DNA of 64,000 nt from Prorocentrum cordatum (Eukaryota > Sar > Dinophyceae > Prorocentrales > Prorocentraceae): contig CAUYUJ010017846.1 of NCBI GenBank assembly GCA_963575745.1, positions 1-64,000 of the forward strand, written 5' to 3'. Position numbers and translations under genes: made by a program. A model generated the notes under the pieces. It saw only the letters and a list, made by a program, of their open reading frames with translations. It did not search any database and was not told the DNA's origin. Shown in pieces: positions 41,430-51,340 of the stretch. Position 1 is the first letter of the stretch. The number at the start of each line of letters is the position of its first letter.

Positions 41430-42020
41430 CCCCTGGGAGCCCACGAAAGTGGTGACAGTTGCGCAGCTCGCCCCGAGAGAGCCGCGAGGTCTCAAATGGA
41501 TCTGCGCTGCCCCCACCTCCGCCGCGCCTCCCATGAGCACACGAAAGTGGCGACAGGTGTGAATTTCGCAGCCCCCGAGGGAGCCTCGAGATGTCAAATG
41601 GATCTGCGCTGCCCTCACCTCATCCCCGCCTCCCAGGAGCCTGCGAAAGTGTCGACAGTGCGCTGCCCTCACCTCTGCCGTGCCTCCCAAGGGCCCACGG
41701 ATGTGGCGACCATTGCGCAGTTCGCAGCCACCCAGGGAGCAGCGAGATCTCAAATGGGTGCGCGTGGCCCCGACTCTGCTGGACCGCCCAGGAGCACAAG
41801 AATGTGGCGACACGTGTGCAATTCGCAGTCTCCCAGGGAGCAGCGCGGTCCCAAATGTGTCCGCGTGGACCCCGACTCCGCTGGACCTCGCGGAGGCCCA
41901 CGAAGTGGCGACAACCGCAGCCTCCCAGGGAGCAGCGAGGTCCCAATTGGGTCCGCGTGGCCCCCGACTCCGCCCATGAAAGTGGCAACAGTTGCGCAGT
42001 GCACAGCCTCCCAGGGAGCA
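41430..42020 (+). repeat. ~97-bp tandem array (about 6 units)
   Basis: CACGAAAGTGGCGACAG, TGCGCAGTTCGCAGCC, CAGGGAGCAGCGAGGTC and CCGCGTGGCCCC recur with about 97-bp spacing (for example near 41446, 41542 and 41645). Unit length varies and one late unit is shortened. Confidence 0.75.
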
Positions 42021-42042
42021 GCGCAGGAGGAGGCAGGAGGCA

Positions 42043-42125
42043 GGGGAAGGAGGAGGAGGAGGAGGAGGAGGAGGAGGAGGAGGAAGAGGGGGAGGAGGAG
42101 GAGGAGGAAGAGGGGGAGGAGGGGG
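42043..42125. repeat. (GGA)n tract
   Basis: GGA triplets with a few GGGGGA interruptions. Confidence 0.9.
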
Positions 42126-42179
42126 TAGGGAAGGCGTGCGAGCCGTGCCCCGTTCAAAACGAGAAGTGTTGGATGGGTT

Positions 42180-42760
42180 TGGGACCATCGGGGCCGGCAT
42201 TGGGGAGGCCGAGTGGGCACTTCAGGCCGTCTTGGGGTTGTCCTGGGGCCTCGTGGAAACATCTTGCTTGGACGCCATGTGGAGCCTCATTGGGATACGT
42301 TGCGTCACGTTGGAGGCCTTCTTGAGCAATATGGATGCAGCCATGCTGGCACAAAAGCCTCCCAAAGACGCCCCCGAGATGCCAAAATGTTATGAGAACC
42401 CATGGCTGATCAATCACAGTGGTGTTGAGTCAAGGGTGGGTACTCAATTAGGGTAGCCCCTGGTGAGCCCGGAAAGTCGTTTCTTGGGACCCTCTTGGGG
42501 CGCGCTTGGGGTGTTCTTGGGCGCTGTTGGGGCCGTCTTGGAGCCCTCTTTGGACTCTCTTAGGTTAGAGCCGTCTTGCGGCTTGAAGCCCATCGGAAGC
42601 GCAAAGGCGAAAAGGCCAAGATCTTGAGAGTTTACTTGTGACTTGTGAGGTTTTGGAAGAAGTTCGGCTTCTAGGGGGATCCTGGGGTGCTTTCGGGAGC
42701 CATCTTGGTCGCTCTGACCCCTCGCGGCCCCCACCGTCCAAGCCCCGGGAGAGGGTGGAG
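42180..42760 (+). repeat. CTTGGGGC-class block with conserved module
   Basis: Irregular CTTGGGGCC/GGCCTC words. 42586-42622 shares CCCATCGGAAGCG and AAAGGCGAAAAGGCCAA with 41297-41333. Confidence 0.5.
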
Positions 42761-43429
42761 CGAAAGGGTGGGGTCGCCGCTCTCGGGCTCCGGGGGACCT
42801 TCCGGGGCCCGGGGGCCGTCAAGAAGGCGGCTCGGGACGAGAGGTGTGTCCCGGGCCAGCCCCCGGGCCCCCTTGGGGTCTCCAGGACCCGTTTCCCTCG
42901 GGACCCCTTTGCCTCATGCCGACGGGCGACGGGTTGGCGTCCTCCCTGTGAACAGCTGCGGGCCGGCGCGCCCTCGGATGTCGGGTGTTGTCGTTGGCGG
43001 GCGCCTCTCGACACGAGGTGCTGCTGCAGGGAAGTCGCGCGTGAAGGCGGGTGGCCCGACAGTGGTCGAGCCAGGAGCGATCGGGAAGCGTGGGCCCGGA
43101 GGCCCCCCTGCATGCTTGAATGTGCAGTATTTCACTGGCAGTTGCCCTCAGCGGTGGTGTGAATGGTTGATGTGATGGGCCTGTTTTCCACCACCACCAC
43201 CATAAGTTGGAGAGGGAGGGGGTCCGTAAGGTGCAGGGTTCGGTACCGTTTCACTTCCGCCCCTGCGGGACAGTATGTATGTGTACACGTGCATTGTAGT
43301 GCGTATATACTAAATGTATGTGTACGTAGCACCCCGCAATTGCGGATAAGAGTGAGGGGGCGGGCGCGGGCGACGCGGGCGTCGTCGAGCCGGCGGACCT
43401 CGTGGCCCCCACCTTCCTTGTCGATGGCG
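42761..43429. other. No recognised feature
   Basis: GC-rich with Gly/Pro/Arg frames. 43260-43330 has GTATGTGTACAC-like low complexity. The word GGGCCTGTTTTCCACCACC at 43177-43195 also occurs near 47240 and 48707 (GGGCCTGTTTTCTACCACC), always followed by ATAAGTTGG- or CACAAGTTGG-like sequence. Confidence 0.35.
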
Positions 43430-43620
43430 CTCGCCTCCTCCTCCTCCTCCTCCTCCTCCTCCTCCTCCTCCACCTCGTCCTCCTCCTCCTCTTCTTCCTC
43501 GTCCTCCCTCTCCCCCCCTCGTCCTTTCATCGTCGTCCTCCCATTGTCGTCCTCCTCCTCATCGGCCTCCATCATCGTCCTCCCATTGTCGCCCATCATC
43601 ATCATCATCCTCCCCCTCCT
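43430..43620. repeat. (CTC)n with CATCGTCCTCC units
   Basis: CTC run to about 43500, then a twofold ATCGTCCTCCCATTGTCG-type repeat. Confidence 0.85.
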
Positions 43621-43936
43621 CCACAATTACACAATATGAAAATACTCCCACTACCCCAGATGGCGTCCCGAAGATATCCGACACCCCCCCGCGTACCGTT
43701 TTTTTACACACAGGATTCCCGGGAAACAGGTTTTCGCTTGCGTTTTTTTCAAAATGCTGCTCTCGCTGAGGCGCCGGCCTCATTTCTGCTCCCGAATCGT
43801 TCCGGATCGTGCTCCCGCTGCAGCGTGGGCCTCATTTTCGGATCGGTGTTTGGCCTCCGTCGTTCAGGATGGCGTTCTCGCCCCAGCGCGGGCCTCTTTC
43901 TCGCGCGCCCATCCGCCCGCCACCACCGCGCCGCCG

Positions 43937-44067
43937 CACCACCACCACCACCACCACCACCACCACCACCACCACCACCACCACCACCACCACCCCACCA
44001 CCACCACCACCACCACCACCACCACCACCACCACCACCACCACCACCACCACCACCACCACCACCAC
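43937..44067. repeat. (CAC)n microsatellite
   Basis: Over 40 CAC triplets with one phase break near 43995. Confidence 0.95.
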
Positions 44068-44244
44068 GAACCACGCACACACGCACGCACGCACGCACGC
44101 GCACCACCACCCACTACGCACGCGCGCGCGGAGCCACAGGTCCGCTACGACACGCGTCCGCGGATAGAGAAAATCAGCGCCATGGTAAGGGATGGGAGGG
44201 AGGGGTAGGACGTCAGATATGACGCGAGCGCACCTAGCTTGCCC

Positions 44245-44435
44245 CCCCTCCCCCTCCTCGTCATCCTCTCCTCCCCCTCCTCCCCCTCCTCCCCCTCCTC
44301 CCCCACCTCCTCCTCCTCCTTCCTCCTCCTCCTCATCCTCCTCCTCCTACCTCCTCCTCCTCCTCCTCCTCCTCCTCCCCTCCTCCTCCTCCTCCTCCTC
44401 CTCCTCCTCCTCCTCCTCCTCCTCCTCTTTCTCCA
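44245..44435. repeat. (CTC)n tract
   Basis: CTC and CCCCTC triplets. Confidence 0.9.
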
Positions 44436-44639
44436 CATTCTCCTTACATCTTCTGTTCTTCCGCGTCCTCCTCGTCCCCTGTTTACACCTCTTGCCTCCC
44501 CCTCCTTCCCCAAGATAACGGCAACGCAATCCTTTTCCCACGTTATGCTCCCCGACTTCTCTGATGAAGGCAATTCGCCAGGGCAAAGTTGCTTGACGGG
44601 CTGGTGTGGATGCGCGGGGCTTGAAGAGGCCCTTGCGGG

Positions 44640-45110
44640 CTCAGACGGCATGCAAAAATCCGCCGCCGCGCTTGTGCGGCACTGGTTCGTGTTAGTGAAC
44701 GTGGTTTGGGTCGCGGGTGGGTCGCGGGCTCTCCACCTCCACCTGGAAGGGATGCAAAATCAGCCCGCCGCAGGCGCCAACAAAAATTGGTTTGTACACT
44801 GAACGTGGTTTGGGTCGCGGGTGGGCCGCGGGTTCTCCACCGGGAACGAATGCAAAAGATGCCCGCCGCAGGCGCCAAAAAAATTTGGTTTGTACCCTGA
44901 ACGTGGTCGCGGGTGGGCCGCGGGCGCTCCACCTGAAACGAATGCAGAAGATGCCCGCCGCAGGCGCCGAAAAATGCGATTTGTACCCTGAACGTGGTTT
45001 GGGTCGCGGGTTGGTCGCGAGTTGGTCACGGGGTGGGTCGCGGGCTCTCCACCTGGAAGGAATGCAAAAAAACCCGCCGCAGGCGCCGAAAAAGGTGGTT
45101 TGTACCTTGA
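44640..45110 (+). repeat. ~92-120-bp tandem array (about 5 units)
   Basis: Each unit contains GATGCCCGCCGCAGGCGCC, TTGGTTTGTACCCTGAACG and TGGTTTGGGTCGCGG. CGCCGCAGGCGCC is itself palindromic. Unit starts are near 44766, 44862, 44954 and 45073. Confidence 0.8.
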
Positions 45111-45114
45111 ACGT

Positions 45115-45360
45115 GGTTTGGGTCGAAGGTGGGTCGCGGGTGGGTCGCGGGGTGGGTCGCGGGTGGGTCGCGGGTGGGTCGCGGATGGGTCGCGGGGTGG
45201 GCCGCGGGCGGGTCGCGGGCGGGTCGCGGGTGGGTCGCGGGTGGGTCGCGGGGTGGGTCGCGGGGTGGTCGCGGGGTGGGTCGCGGGTGGTGCGGGGTGG
45301 GTCGCGGGGTGGGTCGCGGGGTGGGTCGCGGGTGGGTCGCGGGGCGGGTTGCGGGTGGGA
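45115..45360 (+). repeat. GGGTCGCGGGT minisatellite
   Basis: About 10-11-bp units GGGTCGCGGGT. It grows out of the last word of the preceding array, which suggests slippage expansion of that word. Confidence 0.9.
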
Positions 45361-45364
45361 TGGG

Positions 45365-45379
45365 ACAACAAACAACAAC

Positions 45380-45460
<81 letters not shown>
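45365..45460. repeat. (AAC)n microsatellite
   Basis: About 30 AAC/CAA triplets. Confidence 0.95.
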
Positions 45461-45461
<1 letters not shown>

Positions 45462-45884
45462 CAGCACGTGGGGACACTCCGTTCTCACCAGTGCCAGGGT
45501 TTTCATAGGAGGCGGGCAATACCCCCACTTTGTGGGGGGGCCGGTTCAAGCTCTACCAAATTTCCAAACGACTCTTCGCCACCACCCACACCCAGCTTCC
45601 CGCCCTATGACGTTCGGACACTTCACTTCGTGGCATGCGGACGACCGTGGCTACTATTCAGGGCCCCGCGGCCGACGACGACGGCGTGCGCGCGCGAAGA
45701 AAAAACGAATGTGTCCCGCATGGTATTATTTGACAGGGATGATGGCCCTGGCAGGTGCGCAACCGTTGTTGCAGAAGTTCGAAAAAGTTGTTCGCAAAAG
45801 CCCATTTGACAGAAATGATTAAAAAGTGTTGGGTTTCCTACGAATCCGCAAGAGCGCGCGGGATGAAATTTTGACATTTTTTTT
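45461..45884. other. No recognised feature
   Basis: Mixed sequence with a plus-strand frame continuing from the AAC repeat to about 45822. No domain recognised. Confidence 0.35.
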
Positions 45885-47352
45885 TTTTTTGAAAAACCAT
45901 GGGTTTTTTTGATGTTTTTATGTTAAAATCGCTACGAAAACTAAGGTTTTGGAAGGATTTCGTCTTGCGCGCGCGAATGTCCACTTTACCTTATTTTGTG
46001 CAAGGGATTCTTGAAGTTTGGTTATGTTAGAACAAGAGCTGTCCACTTTAGCTTATTTTTTGCAAGGGAAAACCGATCGTAACAACACAACCGGATCCGG
46101 ACCAACCCGTTTTGCTTGAGACTTCCTCACGAAAATAATGAAAATGAGGCTGCGGCCTAGGCGCGGCGGGGGGGTCGCGCACCAGGGGGCCCAACAATCA
46201 ATAATCCGCACCGCTGAATTCCACTTCAGCCACACCCAGGGACAGTGAATGACCGTTCGGCCCCCTCACTGTAATATATGTGGGTAAATCTATGTGCATG
46301 TGTTGTCTGGTACACACGCATACATCACTATGCAACCTAAATGTGTACAAAATATACATATGTACTCAGGGGATGCTGGGGACCTCTCGGGGGCCGCCTT
46401 CCTTGTCGGCCCGCGCGCGCGCCTCCGAGATGCGGCGGCGCTGCTGCGGCACTTCCTTTTATCTGGCCCCGAGCCCGTGGGCAGAGCCGGCGGAGGCGGT
46501 CCGAGCCCGAGGGGCCGACTCTGAGCGACTCCGAGGGGTGTGGTTTGCAGAGGGTTCGACCAGGCGATCGAGTGCAGAATTGATGTACCCCGAACTTGCT
46601 CCCCGTCGAATCTGCGAGAAGTGCGTGGAATCGTCCGTAGATCACGGAGCACTCCACGCATTATTCGTGAGAGTCTGCGGAGAGGCAATTTGGGGGCACA
46701 TCAATTCTGCAGTCGATCCCCTACTCGAAGGGTGTGGCTTGCAACCCGCGCTGAGGCTGAGGGGGGGGGGCGAGGACCTCGCCAACGATCTTCGCCGCGA
46801 CCCGACGAGGGCTCGTCAAGCCTTTGGCGCGACCCGGGGGCCCCAGAAGCCCCAGCGGCGCCGATCGCGGACCACACCGCGGCGTAACCACACCCAGTGT
46901 GGTCACGCCGAGAATCGATGGAGAACGCGGCTTCGGCGGCCCTTCCGGGCGCGGCGCCCTCGGAGGCCTCGGGGGCTTTCGACGTCTCGGCCGCTCTCTC
47001 GGCAGCTCCCGCGGCGGCTCCGAAAGGTCTCCTGGGGGAGTCCTCGGTCCCCCGACGTCGTGCTCTGCGCCGCGCGGAGCGTGAGGCGCGCCGATCCTCG
47101 CGCTCACGCGGCGCCCCCTGGACAAGAAGGCGCCTCTCTGTCCCAGACCGCGACACGCGGCGATCCAGGCGTCTCCGCGGGTAACCTGGCGCACCGCCAC
47201 AATCGTCACCATCGCCCCCGGATTCGCATCATGATGGGCCTGTTTTCTACCACCATCACCACAAGTTGGAGGGGGGAAGGAGGAGGACAAGGACGAGGAG
47301 GAGGACGAAGAGGAGGAGGAGGAGGAGGAGGAGGGAAAGGAGGAGGAGGAGT
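45885..47352 (+). repeat. 1467-bp tandem duplication, copy 1
   Basis: Begins GAAAAACCATGGG after a T run and ends in GGAGGAGGAG. Every part I compared recurs 1467 bp downstream. It contains a pair of related words TGTCCACTTTACCTTATTTT and TGTCCACTTTAGCTTATTTT, and CTTGAGACTTCCTCAC shared with the composite elements. Frames up to 359 codons occur on both strands without recognisable domains. Confidence 0.9.
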
Positions 47353-48817
47353 TTTTTGAAAAACCATGGGTTTTTTTGATGTTTTTATGTTAAAATCGCT
47401 ACGAAAACTAAGGTTTTGGAAGGATTTCGTCTTGCGCGCGCGAATGTCCACTTTACCTTATTTTGTGCAAGGGATTCTTGAAGTTTGGTTATGTTAGAAC
47501 AAGAGCTGTCCACTTTAGCTTATTTTTTGCAAGGGAAAACCGATCGTAACAACACAACCGGATCCGGACCAACCCGTTTTGCTTGAGACTTCCTCACGAA
47601 AATAATGAAAATGAGGCTGCGGCCTAGGCGCGGCGGGGGGGTCGCGCACCAGGGGGCCCAACAATCAATAATCCGCACCGCTGAATTCCACTTCAGCCAC
47701 ACCCAGGGACAGTGAATGACCGTTCGGCCCCCTCACTGTAATATATGTGGGTAAATCTATGTGCATGTGTTGTCTGGTACACACGCATACATCACTATGC
47801 AACCTAAATGTGTACAAAATATACATATGTACTCAGGGGATGCTGGGGACCTCTCGGGGGCCGCCTTCCTTGTCGGCCCGCGCGCGCGCCTCCGAGATGC
47901 GGCGGCGCTGCTGCGGCACTTCCTTTTATCTGGCCCCGAGCCCGTGGGCAGAGCCGGCGGAGGCGGTCCGAGCCCGAGGGGCCGACTCTGAGCGACTCCG
48001 AGGGGTGTGGTTTGCAGAGGGTTCGACCAGGCGATCGAGTGCAGAATTGATGTACCCCGAACTTGCTCCCCGTCGAATCTGCGAGAAGTGCGTGGAATCG
48101 TCCGTAGATCACGGAGCACTCCACGCATTATTCGTGAGAGTCTGCGGAGAGGCAATTTGGGGGCACATCAATTCTGCAGTCGATCCCCTACTCGAAGGGT
48201 GTGGCTTGCAACCCGCGCTGAGGCTGAGGGGGGGGGGGCGAGGACCTCGCCAACGATCTTCGCCGCGACCCGACGAGGGCTCGTCAAGCCTTTGGCGCGA
48301 CCCGGGGGCCCCAGAAGCCCCAGCGGCGCCGATCGCGGACCACACCGCGGCGTAACCACACCCAGTGTGGTCACGCCGAGAATCGATGGAGAACGCGGCT
48401 TCGGCGGCCCTTCCGGGCGCGGCGCCCTCGGAGGCCTCGGGGGCTTTCGACGTCTCGGCCGCTCTCTCGGCAGCTCCCGCGGCGGCTCCGAAAGGTCTCC
48501 TGGGGGAGTCCTCGGTCCCCCGACGTCGTGCTCTGCGCCGCGCGGAGCGTGAGGCGCGCCGATCCTCGCGCTCACGCGGCGCCCCCTGGACAAGAAGGCG
48601 CCTCTCTGTCCCAGACCGCGACACGCGGCGATCCAGGCGTCTCCGCGGGTAACCTGGCGCACCGCCACAATCGTCACCATCGCCCCCGGATTCGCATCAT
48701 GATGGGCCTGTTTTCTACCACCATCACCACAAGTTGGAGGGGGGAAGGAGGAGGACAAGGACGAGGAGGAGGACGAAGAGGAGGAGGAGGAGGAGGAGGA
48801 GGGAAAGGAGGAGGAGG
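47353..48817 (+). repeat. 1467-bp tandem duplication, copy 2
   Basis: Copy of 45885-47352. The one difference I found is the G run: 10 G at 46761-46770 against 11 G in this copy, shifting the offset from 1467 to 1468. The copy runs into a longer GGA tract (48740-48945). Confidence 0.9.
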
Positions 48818-48945
48818 AGGCGGAGGAGGAGGAGGAGGAGGAGGAGGTGGAGGAGGAGGAGGAGGCAGGAGGAGGCGGAGGAGGAGGAGGACGAGGACGA
48901 GGAGGAGGAGGAGGAGGAGGAGGAGGAGGAGGGAGAGGGAGGAGG
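48740..48945. repeat. (GGA)n tract
   Basis: GGA/GACGAG triplets. It overlaps the end of copy 2 and extends past it. Confidence 0.9.
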
Positions 48946-50254
48946 AAAGCTGCCCGTGCGGCGCCTGGCCGCGGGAGATGCTCTCGCACACCCCGCCGCG
49001 TTCGCCCACTGCTCGGGGACCCGACGTGCCGTCCGCCCCCGCGAGGTCCCCAGCCTCCTGGTGCACTCCTGCGACAGCCCCGAGGTGTACAGGGACGTCG
49101 GAGGCGCCCCCTGGAGGATCGAGGATCCCCGGCCCCCTCCCGCGACGGCCCCGAGGCGTCTTTTTGTTGGCGAGCGGCGGGCCCTCCCTGGGGCCTCTGG
49201 AGGCCTCCAGAGGCGCCCCGGGGGCCTCCAGAGGCATCTTCTGTTGAGGGAGATGTTCGAGGGGAGGGGGAGGGTTCTGGCGAGGCCCCAACGAAATTAA
49301 AGCTGGGCTTCACGCAAGTCCGAACTCGCTGGCATGCGCTTTCGGCTCAGCAGTGCTGCGACAGGCTCTGCAAGGGGATGCACACACTGCGCCATTGTCA
49401 GTCCCCCTCGCCTCGCAACTCGTCCTCCTGTCCCTGCTTCCCCCCTTCGTGGCCGGTGCCTTTTCACTTCTGGCATCAGGTTGACTCCTCATGTGCAGCT
49501 TCGGCCTGCACCCCATTCGATTGGTGCTGTGGATCTGCATCGCGATCTCTTCTCACTCGGCTCGTGATGCAAAAGGCACGCGTGCGAGTGATCATGTGGA
49601 TGTGATAGGTTTCGTAAAAAGAAGTAGGCTGCGGGCAAGATCTTCACTCACACAACGCAGGTATCAAACAACATACCACGAAACGGGTGGGTGGAGGACA
49701 TGCGTTGCTCGACTTGCTTGCCAAGGATGGGTCGACCCTTGCGGCACGCGTCTGAGTCTGTTGCCCCCGCCCCACGCCTGGCTACGGAAGTGTCAGTGTC
49801 TCCTAGTGTTCACTCTGTTCGGTTCGCGCCAGGCATGGTGCTGCAGATTAGTGGGTTTGCGATGTAGTTGCTTAGCACAGACGGGACGTGGAGCTTCTAC
49901 AGTGTAGCGTGTTTGCTCGTGGGCATCTGGTTTTTCGACGCACGACAGCTGATACAATGCGGTATGTTCGTCGTGACCACCGTCTCAGAATGCTACGCAG
50001 GCAGCCAAGACTGGGCGAGACGTTTGCTGTTGCAGATGGGCAGCACGACGCGCGTGGTGCAGAGCCATCACAGAGCGGAGCACATACCAGACCTGAAAGA
50101 AAGAGTTCTTGGCGTAGCCCCCCCGACCTCCCGACCCCGTCCCAGGGAACGGTGCCCCCGGGAAGTTGTGGAGGGCACCCCTCCCCCGGCCCGAGGCGGC
50201 TTCCCAGAGGCCCACGCCGCAGCTTGCTGCCCCGGCCTCGTCGTGCCCGCCGGC
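48946..50254. other. No recognised feature
   Basis: Mixed sequence with open frames on the plus strand (for example 49491-49907). None shows a known domain, and no RNA gene was seen. Confidence 0.35.
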
Positions 50255-50770
50255 GAGGAAGAGGAGGAGAGGAAGAGGAGGAGGAGGAGGAGGAGGAGGA
50301 GGAGGAGGAGGAGGAGGACGAGGAGGAGGGGGAGGAGGGAGGAGAGGAGGAGGAGAGGAGGAGGAGAGGAGGAGGCGGAGGAGGAGGAGGATGGAGGAGG
50401 AGGAGGAGGAGGAGGGGCGGTGGAGGAGGGAGGTGGAGGAGGAGGGCGGAGGAGGAGGAGGAGGAGGAGGAGGAAGAGGAGGAGAGAGGAGGGGAGGAGG
50501 AGGAGGAGGAGGAGGAGGAGGAGGAGGAGGGGAGGAGGAGGGGAGGAGGGGGAGGAGGAGGAGGGGGAGGGGGAGGGGAGGAGGGGGAGAGGGGGAGGAG
50601 GAGGAGGAGGAGGAGGAGGAGGAGGAGGAGGAGGAGGAGGGCGGAGGAGGGAGGAGGATGGCAGGGCTGGGGAGGAGGAGGAGGAGGAGGAGGAGGAGGA
50701 GGAGGAGGAGGAGGAAGAGGAGGAGGAGGAGGAGGAGGAGGAGGAGGAGGAGGAGGAGGAGGAGGGTGGC
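50255..50770. repeat. 510-bp (GGA)n purine tract
   Basis: Nearly uninterrupted GGA with GGGGA variants. Poly-Glu/Gly/Arg frames are artefacts. A mirror-symmetric homopurine run of this length can form triplex DNA. Confidence 0.95.
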
Positions 50771-50894
50771 AGGGCGGGGGAGGGGGGCGGGGCGCAGACG
50801 GCGGGCACGGCGGGCGGCCTCCGAGGGGCGCCGGCCGCGGGGCAGATCGGCGGCGCGCGCGGGGGGGGGGGGGGGGGGGCGGCGAGGGGGCAGC

Positions 50895-51340
50895 GGGCCT
50901 TCTCGGAGGGCCACCTTCCGAGAAGTGTGTGTCCGAGGTCTATATCGGTATCGTTTGACCGATCGGTATCGTTTAACCCATCCCGGTCTGAGGTCTGAGG
51001 TCTATATCGGTCTGAGAAGTTCGTGTTTGAGGTCTATATCGGTATCGTTTAACCCATCCCCATGCCCAGCCCCATCCTCTTCGAGGCCCCCACCACAAGA
51101 ACCACCCCAGTTGGGGATACGCCCCTCGAAACCCGAAGGGAACGACCTATATCCCCGTCTAGGGGGGTAAATCGGCCAGCGGGGCCCGGGCCACGCCGCT
51201 GGGGATGGGGATCGGCTAAACGATACTCAGTATAAGCCTGTCCCGAAGACACGGGGAGCTTCTCCGAAGGACGTACGGCTTCCGAGAAGGCCTGTTCCTT
51301 CTCGCTCCCCCCCGGGCGCGCCGCCGAGTCGAGGCGCTGA
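50895..51340. repeat. TATATCGGTATCGTTT repeats and palindrome-element fragments
   Basis: GTCTATATCGGTATCGTTTAA, or a part of it, occurs three times (50938-51060), with TTTAACCCATCCC twice. Flanking words (GGCCTTCTCGGAGGGCC, TTCTCCGAAGGACG, TTCCGAGAAGGCC, CTGTCCCGAAGACACGGG) resemble the palindrome-rich element of 2812-3030. Confidence 0.45.

Noticed and set aside
49868-50998. 376-codon and 356-codon Glu/Gly/Arg-rich frames
   Set aside because: Produced by the GGA tract.
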